Assembly (NCBI GenBank): GCA_012514615.1 | Contig: JAAYZY010000459.1 | Coordinates: 1-6,797 of the forward strand | Direction: 5' to 3' | Origin: Chloroflexota bacterium | GTDB lineage: Bacteria; Chloroflexota; Anaerolineae; DTPP01 | DNA: 6,797 nucleotides | In this document: positions 1 through 6,201 of the stretch, piece by piece | How the letters are laid out: each line of letters begins with the position of its first letter | Numbering within the stretch: position 1 is the stretch's first letter | Notes under the pieces: model-generated | Databases searched by the model: none | Seen by the model: the letters and a program-made list of their open reading frames with translations, nothing else | What the model was told of the DNA's origin: nothing | Translations under genes and position numbers: made by a program

Positions 1-733
1 CAGTCAACGCCTGCACGGCGTTGCGGGCTGCCTCCAAGGGGTCGGCTACCTGGAAGGCGTCGTCGGTGTTGGCGCGCACGGTCTCGTTGGCCAGCGCCTC
101 GGTCAGGCCGATGATGGCGGCGCGATGACCCCCGGCAAGCTCCTTGATGACGTAGGGCTGCACGAAGGGGCGGTCGCCGTCCTTGGCGACGATGTTGGCC
201 GAAAGGACCGGGAACTGGGCTTCGCTCAGGCGGGCCTGCAGTTGCTCTCCGCTCAAGCCAAACTCCAGCTGCCCCAGGGTCATGGCGTCGTACGCCAGCC
301 GGTTCATGCCTTCCACCACGATCTGGCCGGCGGTGCGCATGGCTTCGGTGGCCTCTCCGTACCACGAGCCGCCAGCATCCAGCAGCAGGGAGGCTTGGGC
401 GGCGCGCCGCTGTCGTTCAATGATGGTAGCCCGACGGGCTAGCCCCCCCTTGGGGGGCCTTCAGCCACAGGGCTCCACGTAGCCGCGGGCGTCGTTGGTG
501 TGGAGCACCACCAGGGAGATGGGTGTCGCCTCTGGCAGGATCGAGGTGGAGTTGGCCGGCAGGGGAGAGGGCAAGGGCAGCGCGGCCGTGAGGGTGGACG
601 GCGGATGGGCCGGGCCCACCGGCGGCTGCGCGCCCGCCGTGGCGCCGCCAGGGCTACCCGGAGCGCAGGCGGCGCCCAACAGGGCCAGGGCCGCCAAAGG
701 GAGGATCGTCCTACGCCAGCGAAGTCGAGTCAT
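1..733 (-). CDS. UshA-like (5'-nucleotidase-fold) exported lipoprotein, probable selenoprotein with in-frame UGA; 3' end outside window
   Basis: Reading ATG at 733-731 to the window edge gives 244 codons, with one UGA at codon 91. Residues 1-23 look like a lipoprotein signal: RLRWRR, a hydrophobic run, then LLGAAC with Cys23 as lipidation site. Residues 24-70 are a Pro/Ala/Ser-rich linker. The fold begins at LVVLHTND (74-81), followed by GYVEPCG-UGA-RPPKGGLARRAT, LLLDAG (116-121), YDAMTLG (148-154), FPVLSANI and AAIIGLTE, all in one frame and typical of UshA/5'-nucleotidase N-terminal domains. Relatives carry EPCGC followed by GGLARR, so UGA replaces the second Cys. Several metallophosphatase ligands are missing (His to Arg83, Asp to Gly122, Asn-His to Gln155-Leu156), so nucleotide hydrolysis is doubtful. 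Cys89 and residue 91 are the only thiol/selenol pair in the visible mature domain. Expected location is the outer face of the membrane. A weak SD (GGGATGG, 744-738) precedes the ATG. Alternative: a nonsense-mutated pseudogene. Confidence 0.75.
427..441 (-). promoter_or_regulatory. Candidate bacterial SECIS stem-loop
   Basis: In the mRNA, UAGCCC (441-436) pairs perfectly with GGGCUA (432-427) around the three-base loop GUC (435-433). The first loop base is G, 26 nt after the UGA codon. Bacterial SECIS elements are hairpins within the reading frame just downstream of UGA, with a small apical loop carrying an early G roughly 16-37 nt from the UGA; this fits. The stem can extend by G443-C425 across a C-C mismatch. 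No bulged U like that of E. coli fdhF is seen. SelB recognition is inferred. Confidence 0.5.
441..460 (-). repeat. GC-rich inverted repeat directly after the UGA
   Basis: The RNA from 460 to 441 can fold with AG pairing CU, a G-G mismatch, then five C-G pairs closing a CAAG loop (452-449). It contains six C, two A and seven G in a row. It starts at the base right after UGA, which is closer than a usual SECIS, and shares position 441 with the next hairpin, so the two structures compete at one base pair. It may slow the ribosome at the UGA, or it may only reflect Pro-Pro-Lys-Gly-Gly codons. Confidence 0.45.
461..463 (-). other. In-frame UGA, candidate selenocysteine codon
   Basis: The codon lies between Gly90 (ggc) and Arg92 (agg) of the UshA-like gene. 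Coding similarity resumes immediately in the same frame (KGGLARRAT), so no frameshift is needed. It sits at the position where family members have Cys in EPCGC. No other gene in the window reads through UGA; visible stops are TAG (uvrB, radical SAM gene, recA) and TAA (rel), so a general reassignment of UGA is not suggested. Selenocysteine is the best explanation; a nonsense mutation or base-call error is possible. Confidence 0.7.
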
Positions 734-768
734 TGTGCCATCCCAGAGCAGGCAGAGTGTGTACGAAT

Positions 769-797
769 AGTATAGCGCAAGTGGCGACGGGCCGCAA
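769..797 (-). promoter_or_regulatory. Sigma-70-type promoter for the UshA-like gene
   Basis: On the minus strand a -35-like TTGCGG (797-792) and a -10-like TATACT (774-769) are separated by 17 nt. Transcription would start near 762, leaving a leader of about 29 nt before the ATG at 733. The -10 matches consensus at five of six bases; the -35 matches only in TTG. Confidence 0.55.
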
Positions 798-801
798 GCG
801 T

Positions 802-830
802 TGGACAAGGCTTGCCGCCGCGGGTATAAT
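802..830 (+). promoter_or_regulatory. Sigma-70-type promoter for uvrB
   Basis: TGGACA (802-807, five of six matching TTGACA) and a perfect TATAAT (825-830) are spaced by 17 nt. Predicted transcription start is near 837, giving a leader of about 33 nt to the uvrB ATG at 870. The -35 is only a few bases from the -35 of the divergent promoter on the other strand. No LexA-type operator was recognised here. Confidence 0.7.
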
Positions 831-856
831 GAGCGGTTGCCGAGCGACACCGCCAC

Positions 857-865
857 AGGGAGGAG
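857..865 (+). promoter_or_regulatory. Ribosome binding site of uvrB
   Basis: AGGGAGGAG is strongly complementary to the 16S anti-SD end, and its GGAGG core lies six bases before the ATG at 870. It decides the start: longer in-frame extensions back to a TTG at 801 would begin inside the promoter. Confidence 0.8.
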
Positions 866-869
866 CGGC

Positions 870-2888
870 ATGGAACGGTTCAGACTGGTCTCGGAGTTCA
901 AGCCCACCGGCGATCAGCCCCAGGCCATCGGTCAACTGGTGGATGGGCTGCATCAAGGGCATCGACACCAGACGCTGCTGGGGGCCACGGGCACCGGCAA
1001 GACGTTCGTGATGGCCAGCGTCATCGAGCACGTGCAGCGGCCCACGCTGGTCATTGCCCACAACAAGACGCTGGCGGCGCAGCTCTACTCGGAGTTCCGC
1101 GAGTTCTTCCCCGAGAACGCGGTGGAGTACTTCGTCAGCTACTACGACTACTACCAACCAGAAGCATACATCCCCCGCTCGGATACCTACATCGAGAAGG
1201 ACGCCGACATCAACGAGGAGATCGAACGGCTGCGCCTGGCGGCGACGACGGCCTTGTTCAGCCGGCGGGATGTGGTGATCGTGGCATCGGTGTCGTGCAT
1301 CTACAGCCTGGGCGACCCGGAAGAGTATGGGCGGGTGGTGGTGAACCTGCGCCGCGGCGAGATGCGTCGCCGTCAGAGGCTGCTGCGGCAGTTGGTGGAG
1401 GTGCACTACGACCGCAACGATTGGGAGCTGACCCGCGGCAAGTTCCGAGTGCGGGGCGACACCCTGGAGGTCTTCCCGGCCTACGACAACGTGGTCTACC
1501 GGGTGCAGTTCTGGGGCGACGAGGTGGAGCGCATCGTTCAGGCCGATCCCTTGACCGGCGAGGTGCTGGCTGAGCGCGAATCGCTGGACATCTTCCCGGC
1601 CAAACATTTCGTCACCCCTCAGGATAAGCTCAACGAGGGGCTGGAGTCCATGGCGGCAGAGCTGGAGGAGCGGCTGGCAGAGCTGCGGGCCGCCGACAAG
1701 CTGGTAGAGGCGCAGCGGTTGGAGCAGCGCACTCGCTTCGACATGGAGATGCTGCGCGAGGTGGGCACCTGCCCGGGCATCGAGAACTACTCTCGGCTGC
1801 TCTCGGCCCGCCCACCCGGCTCGGCCCCCTGGACGCTGCTGGACTACTTCCCTGACGACTTCCTGACCATCATCGACGAGTCGCACATGAGCATCCCCCA
1901 GATCCGCGGCATGTACAACGGCGACCGTTCCCGCAAGCAAGTGCTTGTGGAGTACGGCTTCCGGCTGCCTTCGGCGCTGGACAACCGTCCCCTCACGTTC
2001 GAGGAGGTGGAAGAGCGCCTGCACCAAGTGGTCTTCACCTCGGCCACGCCCGGCCCCTATGAGCTGGCCCAGTCGCAGCAGGTGGTGCAGCAGATCATCC
2101 GCCCCACCGGCCTGGTGGACCCCCAGATCGTCCTGCGGCCGACAGAAGGTCAGGTGGATGACCTGGTGGGGGAGATCCGCCAGCGGGTGACGCGGGGCGA
2201 ACGCACCCTGGTGACCACTCTCACCAAGCGCATGGCCGAAGACCTGGCCGACTACCTAAGCGAGCTGGGGATCAAGGTTCACTACCTGCACTCTGAGGTG
2301 CAGACCTTGGAGCGGGTGGAAATCCTGCGGGACCTGCGTCTGGGCATCTACGATGTGGTGGTGGGCATCAACCTGCTGCGCGAAGGGCTGGACCTCCCGG
2401 AAGTCTCTCTGGTGGCGATCCTGGACGCGGACAAGGAGGGCTTCCTTCGCTCAGAGCAGGCGCTGATCCAGACAGTGGGGCGGGCAGCCCGGCACATCAA
2501 CGGCACGGCCATCATGTACGCCGACCATGTCACCGGCTCCATGGAGCGCGCCATCGCCGAGACGAACCGCCGCCGGGCGATCCAACTAGCGTACAACGAG
2601 GCGCACGGGATCTCGCCGGCCAGCGTAGTCAAGCAGGTGCGCGACCTGACCGATCGCATGCGCGCCGAGCGACACGAGCACGAGGAGCGGCGACCGGGCG
2701 TGACCCTGCCGCGGGACGAGATCGAACGGCTCATCGAGCGGCTGTTGAAGGAGATGAGGGCCGCGGCGGTGGCGCTGGAGTTCGAGAAGGCGGCCATGCT
2801 GCGCGATCAGATGATGGAGCTGAGCGCGACGCTGCAGACCATGGACACGGAGGTGCCGGCGTGGAAGCGGGCTCTGGAGCGCCACTAG
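870..2888 (+). CDS. uvrB: Excinuclease ABC subunit B (UvrB)
   Basis: This encodes 672 residues, essentially the length of E. coli UvrB. UvrB is the damage-verifying helicase-like ATPase of nucleotide excision repair: it is loaded by UvrA at cytoplasmic DNA lesions and recruits UvrC for incision. Visible signatures are Walker A GATGTGKT (38-45), the tyrosine-rich beta-hairpin region [17 protein letters not shown] (91-107) that clamps DNA, Walker B with DESH (336-339), motif III SAT (391-393), the second RecA-like domain ending in QTVGRAAR (534-541), and a C-terminal UVR domain around 629-655 ([13 protein letters not shown]) that contacts UvrC. The start at 870 is fixed by a strong SD and an upstream promoter. 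The last 28 bases overlap the next gene. All key motifs appear intact, so the protein should be active. SOS control is common for uvrB elsewhere, but I see no operator here. Confidence 0.98.
   Translation: MERFRLVSEFKPTGDQPQAIGQLVDGLHQGHRHQTLLGATGTGKTFVMASVIEHVQRPTLVIAHNKTLAAQLYSEFREFFPENAVEYFVSYYDYYQPEAYIPRSDTYIEKDADINEEIERLRLAATTALFSRRDVVIVASVSCIYSLGDPEEYGRVVVNLRRGEMRRRQRLLRQLVEVHYDRNDWELTRGKFRVRGDTLEVFPAYDNVVYRVQFWGDEVERIVQADPLTGEVLAERESLDIFPAKHFVTPQDKLNEGLESMAAELEERLAELRAADKLVEAQRLEQRTRFDMEMLREVGTCPGIENYSRLLSARPPGSAPWTLLDYFPDDFLTIIDESHMSIPQIRGMYNGDRSRKQVLVEYGFRLPSALDNRPLTFEEVEERLHQVVFTSATPGPYELAQSQQVVQQIIRPTGLVDPQIVLRPTEGQVDDLVGEIRQRVTRGERTLVTTLTKRMAEDLADYLSELGIKVHYLHSEVQTLERVEILRDLRLGIYDVVVGINLLREGLDLPEVSLVAILDADKEGFLRSEQALIQTVGRAARHINGTAIMYADHVTGSMERAIAETNRRRAIQLAYNEAHGISPASVVKQVRDLTDRMRAERHEHEERRPGVTLPRDEIERLIERLLKEMRAAAVALEFEKAAMLRDQMMELSATLQTMDTEVPAWKRALERH
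2849..2855 (+). promoter_or_regulatory. Ribosome binding site inside the uvrB 3' end
   Basis: GGAGGTG within the uvrB coding sequence ends five bases before GTG at 2861. Its strength and ideal spacing support GTG 2861 as the start of the radical SAM gene and imply translational coupling to uvrB. Confidence 0.65.
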
Positions 2889-3841
2889 GGCCAGCCGCCT
2901 GGGAGCCGGCCTACCGGGCGCTGCTGGGCAGCGGCGAGCTGGCGCGGCGGGTGCAGCAGGCGTACCAGATGCTGGGCTGTTGCCGCCTCTGCCCGCGGGA
3001 GTGCGGGGTGGACCGGCTGGCCGGTCAGCGTGGCTCGTGCGGAGCGGCTGAAGCGGTGGTGGTCTCCAGCTGGAACCTGCACCCCTGGGAAGAACCGCCC
3101 ATCAGCGGCCAGCGCGGCTCGGGGACCATCTTCGTGTCTGGTTGCACCGGTCACTGCCGCTTCTGCCAGAACTACCCCATCAGCCAGTGGATGCGCGGTC
3201 AGGAGGTGGGGGTGTCGCGCCTGGCGCTCATGATGTTGGAGCTGCAGGGACGGGGGGCGCACAACATCAACCTGGTGTCGGCCACCCACTTCGTGCCCCA
3301 GTGGCTGGCGGCGCTGCTGGTGGCGGCGGAAGCCGGCCTGCGGCTGCCCATCGTCTACAACTGCAGCGGCTACGAACAGGTGGAAGTGCTGCGGCTGCTG
3401 GATGGGGTGGTGGACATCTACCTGCCGGATGCCAAGTACGCCGACGACCAGACGGCCCAAGACCTCTCCGGCTTTCGGGCGTACGTTCGCCACAACCGAC
3501 AGACGCTGCGGGAGATCTTCCGCCAGGTGGGGCCGACGCTGGTGCTGGACGAGCACGGCATTGCCCGACGAGGGATGATTGTGCGGCACCTGGTGCTGCC
3601 CGGTGGGCTGGCCGGCACCGAGCGGGTCTTCGCCTGGATCGCCCAGGCGTTGGGCGTCGACCTGCACGTGAGCCTGATGAACCAGTACTTCCCCACGTTC
3701 AAGGCGGTGGAGCATCCACTGCTGGGGCGCAAGGTGACAGAGTCGGAATACGAAGCGGCCACGGAGGTGGTTTCGCAGCTTGGGTTCGCCAACGGATGGC
3801 TGCAAGAATGCGCCACCCAGGAGACGGAGGTGGAGGCTTAG
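2861..3841 (+). CDS. Radical SAM protein, PflX-type (pyruvate formate-lyase activating enzyme-related)
   Basis: From GTG 2861 the product is 326 residues. The CX3CX2C motif CTGHCRFC (Cys95, Cys99, Cys102) binds the [4Fe-4S] cluster that cleaves S-adenosylmethionine to a 5'-deoxyadenosyl radical. The flanking [15 protein letters not shown] (77-91) and FCQNYPISQ (101-109) are diagnostic of the PflX-like branch. A separate N-terminal cluster, [10 protein letters not shown] plus Cys60 (Cys41, 44, 48, 60), is also typical of this branch and may hold a second metal site. YNCSGY (166-171) and the strand ending YLPDAKY (187-193) fit the partial TIM barrel. Relatives of PflA place a glycyl radical on a partner enzyme, but PflX-type targets are not established and no glycyl-radical enzyme is encoded here, so the substrate is unknown. 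The gene overlaps uvrB by 28 bases and probably shares its transcript. Later starts (GTG 2951, ATG 2969) are possible but lack an SD as good. Confidence 0.9.
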   Translation: MEAGSGAPLGPAAWEPAYRALLGSGELARRVQQAYQMLGCCRLCPRECGVDRLAGQRGSCGAAEAVVVSSWNLHPWEEPPISGQRGSGTIFVSGCTGHCRFCQNYPISQWMRGQEVGVSRLALMMLELQGRGAHNINLVSATHFVPQWLAALLVAAEAGLRLPIVYNCSGYEQVEVLRLLDGVVDIYLPDAKYADDQTAQDLSGFRAYVRHNRQTLREIFRQVGPTLVLDEHGIARRGMIVRHLVLPGGLAGTERVFAWIAQALGVDLHVSLMNQYFPTFKAVEHPLLGRKVTESEYEAATEVVSQLGFANGWLQECATQETEVEA

Positions 3842-5991
3842 CCCTTCAGGCGCACTGCCTCGATGACGTTGGGCAGTCTCTCGATCTTGGCCAGAACGCG
3901 CCCCAACTGGGCCACGCTCTCCACTTCCAGCGTCGCGGTGACGGTCGCCTCGTTGTCTTTGGCATTGACTGTGGCGTGGGCGGCGCTCATGTTGATGCGC
4001 TCGTCGGCCACCACGCCGGTGATGTCCCGCAGCAGGCCATCTCGGTTGAAGGCGCGGATGCGGATGGTGACCGAGTAGCTCTGGCGAGCCGTCTGCCCCC
4101 AACTCACGGTCACCAGGCGTTCCTTGTCTTCTTCGCTCAGGCGCAAGATGTTGACGCAGTCGGCGCGGTGGATGGTGACGCCGCGGCCGCGGGTGACGTA
4201 CCCGACGATGGCATCGCCAGGCAGCGGAGTGCAGCAGCGGGCGGCGATGGTGAGCAGTTGGCCTACCCCCATCACCTCCACCCCCTGGGCCGGAGCCACG
4301 GTCACCGTGGTGGGCAGTTCTGGCAGCGGCTCCTCTTTCCTCTCGGCCTCCAGCGCCCGCTGGGCGATCTGCTGGGCGCTGACGTCGCCAAACCCCACCG
4401 CTGCCAGGAGGTCGTCCAGCGTGCGGTAGTTGAACATCTCTGGCAGCTTCTCAAAGTCGGGGGTGACGTTGAGGCGACGCAGCTCCTTCTCCAGCACTTC
4501 GCGGCCCTGCGCGACATTCACCTCGCGGTCCTGCCGACGGAACCAGTAGCGGATCTTCTGCCGCGCCCGCGAGCTCTCCACGTATCCCAGGTGGGGGTTG
4601 AGCCAGTCTCGGCTGGGGCCGCCGCGCTTGGCGGTGATGATCTCCACCTGATCGCCGTTGGTGAGTTGGTAGTCCAGCGGCACGATGCGCCCGTTCACCC
4701 GCGCCCCGCGGCAGCGGTTGCCCACCTCGGTATGGATGTGGAAGGCGAAGTCGATGGGCGTGGAGCCGGCTGGCAGGTCCACCACCTGCCCCTGGGGCGT
4801 GAAGGCGAAGACGCGATCCTGGAAGACGTCGGTGCGCATGGAATCCAGGAATTCATCGGCATCGGTAACCTCTTGCCGCCAGTCCATGATCTGACGCAGC
4901 CAGGCGATCTTCTTCTCGAACTGGGGGTCGCGGCGGGTGCCTTCTTTGTAGCGCCAGTGGGCAGCGATGCCGTACTCGGCGATGTGGTGCATCTCCGGCG
5001 TGCGGATCTGCACCTCCAGCGAACGCCCCTCGGGGCCGACCACCGCGGTGTGCAGCGATTGGTACATGTTGTCTTTGGGGCTGGCGATGAAGTCGTCGAA
5101 CTCGCCGGGGATGGGGTGCCAGAGTGAATGCACTACCCCCAAGGCGGCGTAGCAGTCCTTCAGGTCATCCACCACGATGCGCACCGCCCGCACGTCGTAG
5201 ATCTTGTCGAAGTCGACCCCTTTACGGCGCATCTTGTTGTAGATGCTGTAGATGTGCTTGGGGCGTCCACTGACGGTGGCACGGATGCCCGCTTTCTGGA
5301 GCTCCTCCTGCAGGGTCTGGATGACGCGGGTGATGCCCTCTTCTCGGTCGCGGCGTCGCTCGTCGATGAGGCTGGCGATCTCCTTGTAGGTGCCGGGCTG
5401 CAGGTGGCGAAAGGCCAGGTCTTCCAGCTCCCACTTGATCTGCCAGATGCCCAGGCGGTTGGCCAGGGGGGCGAAGATATCCAGCGTCTCTTTGGCAATG
5501 CGGCGGCGGCGGGCTTCGGGCAGGGCGCCCAGGGTACGCATGTTGTGCAACCGGTCAGCCAGCTTGATGAGCACGACCCGCACGTCGTCCACCATGGCCA
5601 GGAACATCTTGCGCAGCGACTCGGCCTCGGTGTTCTGCAGATCGTGGGCGCGGTACTCGGCGAGCTGGTCGATCTCCCGGAGCTTGGTGACGCCGTCCAC
5701 CAGGCTGGCCACCTGCTCGCCGAACTGGCCCTGGATGTCGGCAATGGTCACCTGGGTGTCTTCGGCCACGTCGTGGAGGAGGGCGGCGGCGATGGTCTCG
5801 GCGTCGAGGCGCAGGCCCGCCAAGATGTGGGCCACCGTGAGCGGATGTTGGATGTAGCGCTCGCCTGAGGCGCGGGTCTCCTCGCCGTGGGCCGCCTCAG
5901 CCAGCTCGTAGGCGCGCCGAATTAGGTCCACCCCGGTTGGGGTGACATAAGACGACTGCCTCACTTCCTCCAGCAGGCTCTGCAGGTCCAA
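3838..5991 (-). CDS. rel: Bifunctional RelA/SpoT-family (p)ppGpp synthetase/hydrolase
   Basis: From TTG 5991 the protein has 717 residues, normal for long Rel/SpoT enzymes that make and degrade the alarmone (p)ppGpp in the cytoplasm. Order: HD hydrolase domain with His49, HDVAED (73-78) and ADRLHNMRT (145-153, Asp146 and Asn150), all intact; synthetase domain with YDVRAVR (265-271), EFDD (297-300), YQSLHT (310-315) and EVQIRT; TGS domain about 388-450 (DRVFAFTPQG); zinc-finger/CC region with Cys586-Cys587, His608 and Cys612; ACT domain about 637-717. Intact HD residues argue for hydrolase activity, while EFDD is the acidic EXDD form associated with synthetase-only RelA rather than the RXKD of most bifunctional Rels. 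I chose TTG 5991 because GGGAGGG lies four bases upstream and a TATAAT promoter occupies the longer extension to TTG 6051. The TAA stop overlaps the TAG stop of the convergent radical SAM gene. Confidence 0.96.
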   Translation of the reverse strand: MDLQSLLEEVRQSSYVTPTGVDLIRRAYELAEAAHGEETRASGERYIQHPLTVAHILAGLRLDAETIAAALLHDVAEDTQVTIADIQGQFGEQVASLVDGVTKLREIDQLAEYRAHDLQNTEAESLRKMFLAMVDDVRVVLIKLADRLHNMRTLGALPEARRRRIAKETLDIFAPLANRLGIWQIKWELEDLAFRHLQPGTYKEIASLIDERRRDREEGITRVIQTLQEELQKAGIRATVSGRPKHIYSIYNKMRRKGVDFDKIYDVRAVRIVVDDLKDCYAALGVVHSLWHPIPGEFDDFIASPKDNMYQSLHTAVVGPEGRSLEVQIRTPEMHHIAEYGIAAHWRYKEGTRRDPQFEKKIAWLRQIMDWRQEVTDADEFLDSMRTDVFQDRVFAFTPQGQVVDLPAGSTPIDFAFHIHTEVGNRCRGARVNGRIVPLDYQLTNGDQVEIITAKRGGPSRDWLNPHLGYVESSRARQKIRYWFRRQDREVNVAQGREVLEKELRRLNVTPDFEKLPEMFNYRTLDDLLAAVGFGDVSAQQIAQRALEAERKEEPLPELPTTVTVAPAQGVEVMGVGQLLTIAARCCTPLPGDAIVGYVTRGRGVTIHRADCVNILRLSEEDKERLVTVSWGQTARQSYSVTIRIRAFNRDGLLRDITGVVADERINMSAAHATVNAKDNEATVTATLEVESVAQLGRVLAKIERLPNVIEAVRLKG

Positions 5992-5995
5992 GATG

Positions 5996-6002
5996 CCCTC
6001 CC
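5996..6002 (-). promoter_or_regulatory. Ribosome binding site of rel
   Basis: GGGAGGG on the minus strand ends four bases before the TTG at 5991. It is the only strong SD near the N-terminus of the rel frame and decides for a TTG start giving MDLQSLLEEV. Confidence 0.65.
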
Positions 6003-6022
6003 AGGCGACGGGGCCATGGTGG

Positions 6023-6051
6023 ATTATACTCCCGCCCAGCCATTCGCGCAA
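6023..6051 (-). promoter_or_regulatory. Sigma-70-type promoter for rel
   Basis: TTGCGC (6051-6046) and a perfect TATAAT (6028-6023) are separated by 17 nt on the minus strand. Transcription should begin near 6016, giving a leader of about 25 nt to TTG 5991. The TTG at 6051 that opens the longest rel frame is itself the -35 element and would not be transcribed from here. This lets rel be expressed independently of recA. Confidence 0.65.
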
Positions 6052-6141
6052 TGCGCCTCTCTCGGGGCGCGGGGCGGAGGGCCCAAGCCGCGCCAGGTTT
6101 CCCTGAGCAGGCGGCGAAACAGAGAGTGAAGAGGGGCTGGC

Positions 6142-6161
6142 CAGGAGCCGCGGCGGCCCTG
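6142..6161 (-). terminator. Weak terminator-like hairpin after recA
   Basis: In the 210-base gap between recA and rel, the minus-strand RNA can pair CAGGGCCG with CGGC(U)CCUG around a CCG loop: eight pairs with one bulged U. It lies about 40 bases past the recA stop. The following sequence is pyrimidine-rich (CCCCUCUUCACUCUCUGUUU) but has no clean U run, so termination by this hairpin alone is uncertain. Apart from the rel promoter I see nothing else in 5992-6201. Confidence 0.3.
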
Positions 6162-6201
6162 AGCCAACCCCTCCCTTGTGCGTCTGCCACGGAGGCAGAG
6201 G

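Noticed and set aside
441..463. Frameshift in the C/G homopolymer run as the cause of the interruption in the UshA-like gene
   Set aside because: Sequences on both sides of the UGA are in the same frame, and GGLARRAT follows directly, so no net insertion or deletion is needed.
461..733. A short 90-residue lipoprotein ending at the UGA as a complete gene
   Set aside because: It would stop in the middle of the conserved EPCG-GGLARR motif, while domain homology continues in frame downstream without its own SD and start.
801..869. Extension of UvrB to an in-frame TTG at 801
   Set aside because: This TTG overlaps the -35 element and precedes the TATAAT; the ATG at 870 has a strong SD and gives the standard UvrB N-terminus ([16 protein letters not shown]).
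873..881. GAAC-G-GTTC palindrome at the uvrB start as a possible LexA operator
   Set aside because: Gram-positive-type SOS boxes need GAAC and GTTC four bases apart; here the spacer is one base and the site lies in codons 2-4, so it is probably coincidental.
711..2027. Minus-strand open frame of 438 codons antisense to uvrB
   Set aside because: It lies opposite intact uvrB motifs and shows no family signature; its His/Leu/Gln-rich composition is typical of an antisense shadow.
2885..4102. Minus-strand open frame of 405 codons antisense to the radical SAM gene and overlapping the rel 3' end
   Set aside because: It contradicts two strongly supported genes and resembles no known protein.
3142..5127. 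Plus-strand open frame of 661 codons overlapping the radical SAM gene and running antisense to rel
   Set aside because: It is out of frame with two well-conserved genes, has no recognisable domain and is rich in Gly/Ala/Arg, as expected from non-coding frames of GC-rich DNA.
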